A stretch of DNA of 16,308 bases. Origin: JBCCMF01 sp038747545. Lineage in GTDB: Bacteria; Bacteroidota; Rhodothermia; Rhodothermales; JBCCMF01. Location: assembly GCA_038747545.1 (NCBI GenBank), contig JBCDJT010000114.1, positions 1 through 16,308 on the forward strand, given 5' to 3'. A program made the position numbers and the translations under genes. Positions 1 to 9,183 of the stretch are shown here, piece by piece. Below the pieces are notes generated by a model. The model saw only the letters and a list, made by a program, of their open reading frames with translations, made no database searches and had not been told where the DNA came from. The first letter of the stretch is position 1. Each line of letters opens with the position of its first letter.

Positions 1-2
1 AG

Positions 3-140
3 ATCAGGCGTGCCCGTGATGGCCGTCGCCGTTGTAGCGTATTTCGATATGGCCTGGATCATCTGCGGCGTCTGCTGCTCAACCCTACAGGGCAGCAACG
101 AGCCTTCCGACGGACGCTACGGTTTTTGTCGTGTACCTAG
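3..140 (+). CDS. C-terminal end of a probable insertion-sequence transposase (partial at window edge)
   Basis: Reading from base 3, 45 codons are open up to a TAG at 138-140. The peptide is Arg-rich, contains SVFRYGLDHLRRLLLN and ends in FRRTLRFLSCT. From memory this resembles the C-terminus of IS4-like DDE transposases, many of which end in a FLSCT-type tail; no search was possible. The rest of the gene and the left end of the element lie outside the window. G+C here is near 59 percent, higher than in the DUF3800-like fragment that follows. The DUF3800-like reading frame resumes almost directly after this stop, so the element's right end probably lies within a few bases of the stop codon. 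Another frame (1-162) is also open but looks like no protein I know. The IS family is uncertain. Confidence 0.5.
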   Translation: MRRARDGRRRCSVFRYGLDHLRRLLLNPTGQQRAFRRTLRFLSCT

Positions 141-494
141 GAGCAAGACTCAAAAACCATAAGAGGTATTCAGCTAGCTGACCTTGCCGCACACAGTTGT
201 GCAATGATGTTCAAGGAAATTCTAGGTTTGACTGAAAAGTACGTCAAGGCTGGTGAAGGATCTGGATATGACGCCGATTCAGATGTCGAATTGGGGTTTG
301 CACTGTGGGCCTCTCTCCGGTACAATTTTCTCTGTACAAATCCTCCTCACCCAGATGACTGGAAGCCGAACGAGACCCAGCCTGTTGGCGACTCAATGCC
401 ATACAGCCTGTTTATTCATCCATCGGTGAATGAGGAGCTTTCTCGCTTCGCCGAGCAATCCTTCGGATCAGTGTATCTAGGGTGCATTCACTGA
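141..494 (+). pseudogene. 5'-truncated DUF3800-like protein fragment
   Basis: The frame is open from 141 to the TGA at 492-494. An annotator using only ATG would call a 96-residue protein from 204. The upstream part, however, reads DSKTIRGIQLADLAAHSCAMM, which carries the IQLAD-type motif typical of the C-terminal part of DUF3800 proteins. Their N-terminal part, with an early acidic motif, is absent. The fragment ends with SVYLGCIH. G+C is visibly lower (about half) than in the neighbouring genes, which suggests horizontal acquisition. A transposase end sits immediately upstream in the same frame, so the simplest reading is that an IS insertion or deletion removed the 5' part. DUF3800 proteins have no settled role, though some occur in mobile or defence contexts. 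The remnant could still be translated from 204 or 207 (ATG ATG, no Shine-Dalgarno). It converges on the DUF72 gene with an 8-base gap. Confidence 0.55.
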
Positions 495-502
495 GCTCTC
501 AT

Positions 503-1564
503 TCACCCCATCCGGCGGGCTTCCTCGTCCAGGATACGCAGCGCGATGGTTTGGGCCAGATGGGGCGCGTTGCCCCAGGCGCGGTTGTTGGCGATCAGGT
601 TAAGCACCTGCCCGGCGAGGTCAGCCTTGTAGGTGAGCGCTACGGCGTCGAGGACCATGTTGCGCGCCCACGCCGAGGACGTGATGCTTTCGAGCGGCTT
701 GTCGAACGGATAGGCTTGGGCGTACGCCTTCTCGTACGGTAGCCGCAGCGGCGTCAGTAGACGAGCGACGATGTTGCCATCGGCGGCGGTGAGGCGCTGG
801 CCGCTCATGGCCCACTGCTCGCGGATGGGCGGCAGCCACGTCCAGTGGCTGAATACATGGCCGATGCCAGCAGCCTCCAGCCAGTCGAAGTAGACGGGTT
901 CGAGCAGGTGTGGCGAGCGCAGCTCGATGTGCGGCTGCACAGCGTTGGGGATGGCGCGGAAGAAGGCGTCGAGGTGCGCCACGTTCTGATCGGGCGCTGG
1001 GCTGTCCTGCACGCGCATGTACGCCTGCTCGAAGATGACGCCGATGAGCTGCTCGCCCAGCACCTCCAGCGCAGGCTCCAGGAAGCGCCGTGCATAGCCC
1101 TCAGCGTCCAGGAAGTCGGGGTTGGGCTCGTACGTGACGTTCGGCTTGCGGCCTCGGCGTAGCGTGCGCGCAAAGAACGTGCTGGGCGCCTTGAGCAGGA
1201 AGAGCGCATCGGGCGGCGCATGCTGGGCATACTGCCGCAGCACGTGCAGCGTGTTGGCGTCCTCCCCGTCGGCTTCGCGGAGCGGGCGGTAGAAGGTGAA
1301 GTCGAGTTCGAGCACGCCGAAATGCTGGAAGTAGTCGGCTACGGAGGCGACGGGCACCGTGCGCTCCTCGAACGACTGGCTGCCCAGCCGTTTCTTCCGC
1401 GGCTTGACGGCGTCCGTGTAGGACTCGGGATAGATCTGCCCAATCCATCCAGCATAGCGATCGCTGGCGGTACCGAAGCGGACGCTCGGCTGCACCTCGC
1501 GAAAATCGTACGTCATGACGGCAGCGCGTAGCTCGGCAAAGGGATCGAGGGCGTCGTCGGTCAT
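503..1564 (-). CDS. DUF72 family protein (YecE-like TIM-barrel)
   Basis: This encodes 353 residues. The N-terminal region (about 28-48) reads VRFGTASDRYAGWIGQIYP, the family's usual opening strand and Trp/Tyr-rich loop. Later segments such as VGVIFEQ-like strands and HIELRSPHLLEPVYFDWL fit the TIM-barrel fold of DUF72/YecE. The biochemical role of the family is unknown. The ATG at 1564 was chosen because it overlaps the stop of the upstream flippase-like gene as ATGA (1561-1564), implying translational coupling. The frame remains open upstream to 1969, but that extension is Arg/His/Pro-rich antisense of the flippase-like gene. At 353 residues it is longer than many DUF72 proteins, with an insertion-like stretch PRKKRLGSQSFEERTVPV near residues 55-72. 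Cytoplasmic location is inferred. No terminator hairpin is evident downstream. Confidence 0.88.
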   Translation of the reverse strand: MTDDALDPFAELRAAVMTYDFREVQPSVRFGTASDRYAGWIGQIYPESYTDAVKPRKKRLGSQSFEERTVPVASVADYFQHFGVLELDFTFYRPLREADGEDANTLHVLRQYAQHAPPDALFLLKAPSTFFARTLRRGRKPNVTYEPNPDFLDAEGYARRFLEPALEVLGEQLIGVIFEQAYMRVQDSPAPDQNVAHLDAFFRAIPNAVQPHIELRSPHLLEPVYFDWLEAAGIGHVFSHWTWLPPIREQWAMSGQRLTAADGNIVARLLTPLRLPYEKAYAQAYPFDKPLESITSSAWARNMVLDAVALTYKADLAGQVLNLIANNRAWGNAPHLAQTIALRILDEEARRMG

Positions 1565-2739
1565 CGCGGCTGATCGTTGGGGGCAGGTTTGGGGTGGCTG
1601 AGCGTCTCGGCATCGACCACGCCAGCGTGGACGGTGGCCCCATCGCCAGTGCTGGGCGCAGCCGGGGCCGAGCGGCGGCGGCTGATGGCGCGCTGCACCT
1701 GCCGCGTGGTCACAAACACGCCCAGGCCGATGAAGAGGTAGTACCCCAGCACGCGCCACACGAAGAGGGTCGGGGCTACGAGTGCCATGGGCATGAGGTC
1801 GTTCAGGAAGCCGTAATAGAGTGCCTCCACGCCGCCTGCCCCGCCGGGCGTAGGCATGATCATGCTGGCGAAGAGCATGGCCAGTGTGCGCATGAACGCC
1901 AGGATGGCGTCCACCGAAGGAAAGACGCTGAGGATGATGAGCACCACGAGCGCCGGGCGGGCAATCCACGACGCGGCCGTCAAGAGGGCGCCTTTCAGGT
2001 AGAACCCGGCGGACTCACTGCGCAGCACGCGGGCGTTGGCCTTCAGCTGATCCACCTCGCGCTGCACACGCCCTTCGTACCGACGCAGCCACTTGAACCG
2101 CACGAACCACTGCGCAATGCGCTCGATGAGCTCGGGCTTGACGAGTGTGACGTAGGCGAAGAACACGGTGTAGATCATCAATCCGCCGAAGAAAAACCAC
2201 ATGGCGGCTCCGCCCAGCGCGCCAAAGTCGGGTGGCACCACCGCCATGTAAAACGCCGCAATGACCACGGCGAGGATGGAGGCGATGACAAAGAACTGGT
2301 CGAGCAGCATCGCGAAGAGCAGGATCGACGTGGCCTCGCCCACCGTGATGCCGCGGTCTTTGGCCATGAAGTACGCTGCAAACGGGCCGCCACCGATGGC
2401 TGAGGGGGTGACGTTCGAGAAGAAGTCCCATGCCAGCTGCACCCGTAGGCCGTGCCAGAGCGTGAGACGGCCGCGCGAGATGAAGCTCATGCGCCACGCG
2501 CCGAACCCAATACGGATCACTAGCGAGAGCACCACCAGCCCAATCATCCAGGCGTTTACGGCCTGGGCCATCTGCCGGTACGCCTCGGCATCGTAGGTAA
2601 AGTAACCCAGTACAGCCAGTACGGTGAGGCTGAACAGAATAGGCCAGATGATGCTCGCCTTCGAGATCGACTGCGGCGGCGCGGCATCGCCGTTCGGCGC
2701 GCTCAGCGTCGCTTCAGATGTGTCGTTGGGCGCGGCCAT
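1561..2739 (-). CDS. Flippase-like integral membrane protein (YbhN/AglD, lysylphosphatidylglycerol synthase TM-region family)
   Basis: This 392-residue polytopic membrane protein has hydrophobic spans near residues 30-48, 64-80, 139-166, 178-200, 250-272, 278-296 and 318-345. Two family signatures are visible: SNVTPSAIGGGPF (108-120) and PTPGGAGGVEALY (296-308). These belong to the UPF0104 / flippase-like family, related to the membrane half of MprF and to AglD. Members are thought to move or modify lipid-linked molecules, but no substrate can be read from the sequence. The N-terminus (1-27) and C-terminus (about 352-392) are polar, low-complexity and probably cytoplasmic. It lies 42 bases after the HIT gene and overlaps the DUF72 gene by ATGA, so it is probably the middle gene of a three-gene unit. 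No Shine-Dalgarno precedes the ATG. Confidence 0.88.
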   Translation of the reverse strand: MAAPNDTSEATLSAPNGDAAPPQSISKASIIWPILFSLTVLAVLGYFTYDAEAYRQMAQAVNAWMIGLVVLSLVIRIGFGAWRMSFISRGRLTLWHGLRVQLAWDFFSNVTPSAIGGGPFAAYFMAKDRGITVGEATSILLFAMLLDQFFVIASILAVVIAAFYMAVVPPDFGALGGAAMWFFFGGLMIYTVFFAYVTLVKPELIERIAQWFVRFKWLRRYEGRVQREVDQLKANARVLRSESAGFYLKGALLTAASWIARPALVVLIILSVFPSVDAILAFMRTLAMLFASMIMPTPGGAGGVEALYYGFLNDLMPMALVAPTLFVWRVLGYYLFIGLGVFVTTRQVQRAISRRRSAPAAPSTGDGATVHAGVVDAETLSHPKPAPNDQPR

Positions 2740-2781
2740 GACGGGTAGAACGTTGGTCTGAACTGCAACTTTCCCCCCAGG

Positions 2782-3297
2782 CTATTGATCCTCTGGTTGC
2801 GCGGCGGCAATGGCGGCCTTGATCTTGCGGTAGGTGGCATCAAGCGCCTCGGGAATCACTTTCGTCCCGCCCGTCACAGGCATGAAATTCGTGTCGCCGC
2901 TCCAACGGGGCACGATGTGCAGGTGGAGATGATCGGGCACGCCCGCGCCTCCGGCTGAGCCCTGATTCAGCCCTACGTTGAAGCCATCGGGGTGGAACGC
3001 GGCCGTCAGCCAGGTCATGCATCGCCCAATGAGACCAGCGATTTCGATCTGCTCATCCGCCGAAAGAGCCTGGTAGGTGGTCACGGGGCGGTAGGGCACG
3101 ATCATCACGTGGCCGTTGGTATACGGGTACTTGTTGAGGATGACGAACACCTGCGCGCCGCGCCACACGATCAGGTTGGCTTCGTCGTCATGGGCATTGG
3201 CGAGGCGCTCGAACAGCGTCCCCTCCCCAGCAGTTGTAGTGCGTTGGCCTTCGGCTTCGAGGTGGGCGCGGCGCCACGGGCTCCAGAGACGTTCCAT
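2782..3297 (-). CDS. HIT family nucleotide hydrolase/phosphorylase
   Basis: This encodes 171 residues from the ATG at 3297. The histidine-triad motif HLHLHIVPRW is at 123-132; by family knowledge the middle His (H125) is the catalytic nucleophile on nucleoside phosphates. The N-terminus MERLWSPWR and the segment NKYPYTNGHVMIVPYRP (55-71) are typical of the bacterial HIT branch related to Ap4A phosphorylase/hydrolase, so a role in hydrolysing dinucleoside polyphosphates is likely but unproven. The start at 3297 is chosen because MERLWSPWR is the conserved family N-terminus. An in-frame GTG at 3357 would add 20 residues; it has an AGAAGG-like sequence about 9 bases upstream, so it cannot be excluded. 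The gene is divergent from the Nudix gene and followed by the flippase-like gene. Confidence 0.9.
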   Translation of the reverse strand: MERLWSPWRRAHLEAEGQRTTTAGEGTLFERLANAHDDEANLIVWRGAQVFVILNKYPYTNGHVMIVPYRPVTTYQALSADEQIEIAGLIGRCMTWLTAAFHPDGFNVGLNQGSAGGAGVPDHLHLHIVPRWSGDTNFMPVTGGTKVIPEALDATYRKIKAAIAAAQPEDQ

Positions 3298-3380
3298 GCT
3301 GCAGGTGATTTCACAGAGATGCTGATCCAACGGCGCGTGTAGGCGTTCCTGTTTCACCTACCCACACCTTCTTGCCCGCT
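3298..3380. promoter_or_regulatory. Divergent intergenic region between HIT and Nudix genes
   Basis: These 83 bases separate the ATG codons of two divergent genes and must hold whatever promoters drive them. TTTCAC occurs twice (3309-3314 and 3352-3357), and AGGTGA (3303-3308) is an inverted match to TCACCT (3354-3359). No convincing -10/-35 or TAnnTTTG promoter is visible. If the alternative GTG (3357) and TTG (3372) starts were used, only 14 bases would remain between the genes. Confidence 0.35.
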
Positions 3381-3842
3381 ATGGCTGCCGCCGTCACCGT
3401 TCGCGTCGTCGATGTATACCTGTATCGCGAGGTAGACGGTCACATCGAGTTCTTGCTGCTGCGCCGCGCCTCGGATGTCAAATACGCCGGGCAGTGGCGG
3501 ATGGTCGGCGGAAAGATTCAGCCCGGCGAAGCGGCATGGCAGACCGCCCTACGCGAAGTAGAAGAGGAAACTGGCCACCCGCTCGCTGCACTCTGGACGG
3601 TGCCTTCGGTCAATATGTTCTACGAGGCCAGGGCCGACCGCGTCAACGTCATCCCTGCGTTTGCCGCGCCGCTCCCCGCCGACCCGGTGCTGAACCACGA
3701 GCACGACGCCTTCGCCTGGCTCCCGCCTGATGCCGCCACCCAGCACCTACGCTGGCCCGAGCAACGCCGCCTCCTCCGCCTGACCGCCGAGTTGCTGCGC
3801 GAAGGCATCCTGCCGGAGTGGCACGTTACCGTCGATGCCTGA
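3381..3842 (+). CDS. Nudix hydrolase (NudB-like nucleotide pyrophosphatase)
   Basis: This encodes 153 residues from the ATG at 3381. The Nudix box lies at about residues 44-66. It has G44, E50, then the REVEEETG core (58-65), matching the consensus G-x5-E-x7-REUxEExGU except that the last hydrophobic position is His. The segment QWRMVGGKIQ just before the box and SVNMFYEARADRVNVIPAFAA after it resemble the dATP/dihydroneopterin-triphosphate pyrophosphatase branch (NudB-like). By family knowledge it cleaves X-linked nucleoside diphosphates using Mg ions held by the box glutamates; the true substrate cannot be read from the sequence. A TTG at 3372 would add three residues and has no better ribosome site. 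It is divergent from the HIT gene and lies upstream of a lipoprotein gene. Confidence 0.92.
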   Translation: MAAAVTVRVVDVYLYREVDGHIEFLLLRRASDVKYAGQWRMVGGKIQPGEAAWQTALREVEEETGHPLAALWTVPSVNMFYEARADRVNVIPAFAAPLPADPVLNHEHDAFAWLPPDAATQHLRWPEQRRLLRLTAELLREGILPEWHVTVDA

Positions 3843-3907
3843 CCGCTTAGCTATTTCGCAACCACCACGTGTACACCCAGCCACACGCCCTCACACATGT
3901 AGCCACC

Positions 3908-4345
3908 ATGCCCCGCCTCGCTGCCCTGCTCTTGTGCATTGCCGCTTTCGTCGGTTGCGAGTTGATCGGTCCGAGCGAAGGTGCTTCGGAGACCGACCGC
4001 GACCGCTTTACTGAAACGGCGTGGCGCCTCGACGCCATCAACGATGCGCACGATGGCGTCTGGCACGTGCTCGATCAAGCGGATAGGGTGGAGGTGCTGA
4101 CGTTCATCCCCAACGGCGCATTCGTCCAGCAGCGGATAGGCGGATGCTGCAACGAGTCGGGCCGATGGTCGCTGGATGCCAACGACTCTCGCCTCACGCT
4201 CGACTACGCCGGGGGCTGGACGAGCGAAGCTGTATACACCTTCTACCAACTTGAGACCGTGGGCGCTCCCCTCACGCTCTTGCTTGCGCTCCCCGGTCGG
4301 CACGGCCACGTGACGTACCGCTACGTCGCTGAGGCTCATCCGTGA
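3908..4345 (+). CDS. Small lipocalin-like lipoprotein
   Basis: This encodes 145 residues from the ATG at 3908. The N-terminus is a lipoprotein signal: MPR, a hydrophobic core LAALLLCIAAF, then a lipobox FVGC with the lipidated Cys at residue 17. The mature part contains TAWRLDAI, VLTFIPNGAFVQQ, SGRWSLDANDSRLTLDY and a C-terminal VTYRYVAEA strand. This is the pattern of small lipocalin-like beta-sandwich domains common in Bacteroidota lipoproteins. A CC pair (GGCCNESG) lies mid-protein. The ligand is unknown. An upstream in-frame ATG at 3869 would put 13 polar residues ahead of the signal peptide and is less likely. It lies 65 bases after the Nudix gene and 88 bases before the ABC-F gene, on the same strand. 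Confidence 0.72.
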   Translation: MPRLAALLLCIAAFVGCELIGPSEGASETDRDRFTETAWRLDAINDAHDGVWHVLDQADRVEVLTFIPNGAFVQQRIGGCCNESGRWSLDANDSRLTLDYAGGWTSEAVYTFYQLETVGAPLTLLLALPGRHGHVTYRYVAEAHP

Positions 4346-4391
4346 TCGGCGAATCCTTTCCGAACGCACAGGTACCTCCTCAGGGACTGTG

Positions 4392-4433
4392 TATCTTAGC
4401 GTCATGTATGATAAGTCTTGACGCTCGGGCGGC
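4392..4433 (+). promoter_or_regulatory. ABC-F leader: inverted repeat with mini-ORF and candidate promoter elements
   Basis: AGCGTCA (4398-4404) and TGACGCT (4419-4425) form a perfect 7-bp inverted repeat around a 14-base loop. An ATG starting at 4404 opens a five-codon ORF (MYDKS) whose TGA (4419-4421) is the first part of the right arm. TATCTTAG (4392-4399) partly resembles the Bacteroidota -7 element TAnnTTTG, and TATGAT (4407-4412) resembles a sigma-70 -10 box, but neither has a good upstream partner. The element could be an attenuator leader or a repressor operator, or it could be chance. The ABC-F ATG lies 8 bases past the right arm and is not itself paired. Confidence 0.35.
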
Positions 4434-6442
<2,009 letters not shown>

Positions 6443-6446
<4 letters not shown>

Positions 6447-8365
6447 CGCGGCAGCCGTGCGGGCGCAGATGCAGCGGACGCCACGCGGCGCGGCAGGTGA
6501 ATGGTGAACGTGGTGCCCTTGCCCAATTCACTCTCCACCTCGATGGTGCCGTCCAGCAGGTCGACGAGCCGCTTGGAGATGGCGAGCCCCAAGCCACTCC
6601 CCTCGTAGTCGCGTGTCATCCCGTCTGACTCTTGCGCAAACTCGTCGAATATGTGGGGCAGGAAGTCCACGCTGATGCCGATGCCAGAGTCTTCGACCTC
6701 AATCACCGCCATGTCTTGGGCCTCGCGCACTCGCACCTGCACGTTGCCCTCAGCTGTGAACTTCACCGCGTTGCCAATCAGGTTGTTTAGTAAGCGGGTC
6801 ACGAGCGCCGGGTCGGACTCCACCTCCAGCGCAGGCACGTCAGCGGCGAACACGAGATGGATGCCTTTCTTGATGGCCAGGGCCTGCAAGGCTTCTACGA
6901 CGTCGGCGGTGACGGTGATGAGGTTGAAGGCGTGCACATGCGTACGCAGCTGCCCGGAGTCGAGCTTGGAGAGGTCCAGCACGGAGTTGAGGGTTTCGAG
7001 CAACCGCTCGCCGCTCGTCTGGATGATGCTGGCGAACTCGCGCGGATCGCCTTCCAGCTCTTGCGTCAGGATCTCGGCAAACCCGATGATCCCCGTGAGG
7101 GGCGTGCGGATTTCATGGCTCATGTTGGCGAGAAACTGCGACTTCAGCTGGGTCAGGCGTTCGGCTTCGCGCCGTGCAGCAATGAGGCCGTCCTCATAGG
7201 CCTTGCGCTCCGTGATGTCTTGCGCCACAGACAGCATCAGCTGCCGCCCGCCCTCGTCGAACGTTACCGACCGCACCTCAAACAGGTGCAAGCTGCCATC
7301 GGCCACACGCATCTCGAAGGCAGCGACCCCGCGCTGCTCACGCTCTACCTCGCGAAAGTGAAGGGCGGCGAGCCGTCTGCCGGGTATGCTCAAGAGATCA
7401 AACCATGATCGTCCGTGCAGCATGTCCTCCCTGTACCCGAAGACCTGCTCGGCTATCTCATTGAATTCAACAAGTATAGGCTTCTTGTCCTCGATGGCAT
7501 GGATGGCGATGGGCACCGTGACGTGATCGAACAGCCGCATGTACCTCGCCTCACTGAGCTCCAGTTCATTCATGCGCTGCTGCACACGACGGCGCAATAG
7601 GTAGATCCACAGGCCTGAGAGCAGGGCCGTCACACAGACGCCGATGACTAGCATGAGGAAGAAGCGGGGCGGCAGCAGCGACACGCTGAGGTCATCCTGG
7701 CTGCGCGGGTATAGCTGATAGGCCGCGTTGAAGGGCGCCTCCCGGTCAAACTGACCCACGATACCCGTGATGGTCATGTGCGAGCCGAGCGAAAGGTCCT
7801 CGAAGGAGAGGCCCGTCGTGCCCGACTCGAAGGCGAACACCACAATGGTGCTGCGCTCGTTGCCCAGCGTGACATAGCGCCCATTGGGTACGTCGCCCAT
7901 GCCCACCAGCGAGCCGCTTACCTTCACCAGCTGCCCCTCGTAGGCCTCAAGTTGCTCGCGCTCTAGCGCGACCGTGGTCGCCGGATACAGCGTGCCCCTC
8001 TGCCCGGTCGCCTCTATCTGGAGCGCTTGCAGAAACGTGTTTCCCTGGCTCTGCTTCACGAACCCCGTCACGGCTACGAGGTCGCCCTCGCGCAGCGTGA
8101 GCCCTGCCGGCACGCCTAACACCATGACGCCCGCCGTGCCATCGTGGAGGACCGTGATGCGGGGCTCGGCTCTGATCACATCTACGGCCACCTGTACCGT
8201 GGCCACCACGTAGACGGTGTCGCCCCGTGCGTCGGGCATGGTATCGCCGTCGCGGTCCGCACGAATGTCAGCAATGGTCCACTGTCGGTCTTGTGCAAGC
8301 GCTGCCGGGGCGATGCCTCCGAGAGCCATCACGACCAGCAGCCACAGATGCTTGACGATACTCAT
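6443..8365 (-). CDS. PAS-domain sensor histidine kinase with tandem OB-fold-like extracytoplasmic region
   Basis: This encodes 640 residues from the ATG at 8365. A signal peptide (1-24, ending ALA-Q) is followed by an acidic loop D37-x-D39-x-D41-x3-D45. Two OB-fold-like domains then follow (about 47-121 and 131-228; motifs TVLHDGTAGVMVLG and YQLYPRSQDDL), and one membrane span (233-256). The cytoplasmic part has a PAS domain (about 270-388, ending in AQDITERKAYE) and a HisKA segment with H417 in FLANMSHEIRTPL. The catalytic domain shows LLNNLIGNAVKFT (525-537), DSGIGI (559-564) and GSGLGLAI (589-596). All kinase boxes look intact. No response regulator lies in the window, so the partner is unknown. 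An in-frame start at 8470 would overlap pcm and put 35 polar residues before the signal peptide. The gene probably follows cdaA-pcm in one transcript. Confidence 0.9.
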
Positions 8366-8466
8366 GCGCACTTCTTCGAACAGACTGGACTCATGCGTTC
8401 CGGGCGATAATCGGGCCAGCTTGGGCACTATCCTGTGGTGGAATCCCTGAATGCCTTGCCCGCCTC

Positions 8467-9183
8467 TCACGGGTCGCGGAACCGAGCGCCGCTGGCTTGG
8501 CCGATGAGGGGTACGAAGGCAAAAGCGCCAAACGGCTCTTCGCTGAACGATGCGGGGCCGATGCGGGTGAGCCGGAGCATCTGCTGCCCACGCGCATCGC
8601 CCACGGGAATCACGAGCCGTCCGCCCGGCCTATCCGCCGTGGGCAGGCGCAACTGGCGCCGCAGCGCATCGGGTACGCCGACAGCAGCCGCGGTGACCAC
8701 AATGGCATCGAATGGAGCTTGGTTAGCCCAGCCCAGCGTACCGTCGCCCAGCCGGGCCCACACCTTGCCAGCGCCTTCGCCCAAGTAGTCCAGTGTACGA
8801 AGGCGCTCTGTCGTTTGCGCCAGGAGCGGTGCCACGCGCTCGATGGAATACACGGCTACGCCCATCTCGCACAACACCGCGGCTTGGTAGCCGCTCCCTG
8901 TTCCTACTTCGAGCACACGGGCGCCGGGCTGTACCTGCAACAGCGCCGACTGGGTAGCTACGGTGAACGGCTGCGAGATGGTCTGCCTGTCGCCGAGCGG
9001 CAGCGCCTCGTCGTGGTAGGCACGTTGGTGCCAGCCCGACTCAACCAGCCGATGCCGCTTCACGCGACCGATGGCGGCCAGGACGGCCTCGTCGGCGATG
9101 CCCTTCTCGCGCAGTAGCTTCACCAGCCGTGCGCGGCGCCCGCGAAACTTGCGGTCTTCCGATAGCGGCAGGAGTCCACTCAT
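8467..9183 (-). CDS. pcm: Protein-L-isoaspartate O-methyltransferase
   Basis: This encodes 238 residues. It transfers a methyl group from S-adenosylmethionine to isoaspartyl residues, starting repair of aged proteins. Visible hallmarks are the N-terminal helix with DEAVLAAIGRVKRHRLV, the substrate-site segment QTISQPFTVATQ (67-78), the SAM-binding motif VLEVGTGSGYQAAVL (90-104), the acidic post-strand VYSIER (111-116), DAIVVTAAA (159-167) and the late strand GGRLVIPVG (187-195). It is slightly longer than typical Pcm proteins (about 210-220) because of N- and C-terminal extensions. The ATG at 9183 overlaps the TGA of cdaA as ATGA (9180-9183), so the two are probably translationally coupled. 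About 100 bases separate it from the kinase downstream. Confidence 0.93.
   Translation of the reverse strand: MSGLLPLSEDRKFRGRRARLVKLLREKGIADEAVLAAIGRVKRHRLVESGWHQRAYHDEALPLGDRQTISQPFTVATQSALLQVQPGARVLEVGTGSGYQAAVLCEMGVAVYSIERVAPLLAQTTERLRTLDYLGEGAGKVWARLGDGTLGWANQAPFDAIVVTAAAVGVPDALRRQLRLPTADRPGGRLVIPVGDARGQQMLRLTRIGPASFSEEPFGAFAFVPLIGQASGARFRDP

Noticed and set aside
1..162. Open frame +1 at the left edge (hydrophobic, with IICGVCC)
   Set aside because: It overlaps the frame that reads a transposase-like C-terminus, resembles no family I know, and is short enough to be open by chance.
170..181. 12-bp palindrome TCAGCTAGCTGA
   Set aside because: It falls on the codons for the conserved IQLAD motif of the DUF3800-like frame, so coding constraint or chance explains it better than an attachment site.
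189..202. Small hairpin GCACA-CAGT-TGTGC just before the ATG at 204
   Set aside because: It has only five base pairs and lies inside the DUF3800-like reading frame; the ATG at 204 is probably not the original start, so start-codon control is unlikely.
1565..1969. N-terminal extension of the DUF72 frame by 135 residues
   Set aside because: The peptide is Arg/His/Pro-rich antisense of the flippase-like gene with no resemblance to the family N-terminus. The ATG at 1564 overlaps the upstream stop and gives the family start.
1594..2403. Long plus-strand ORF of 269 codons opposite the flippase-like gene
   Set aside because: It is His/Gly/Arg-rich low-complexity antisense of a well-supported membrane protein gene, as expected in high-G+C DNA.
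8366..8470. Extended start for the histidine kinase at 8470
   Set aside because: It would add 35 polar residues ahead of a clear signal peptide and overlap pcm. The ATG at 8365 places the signal peptide at the N-terminus.
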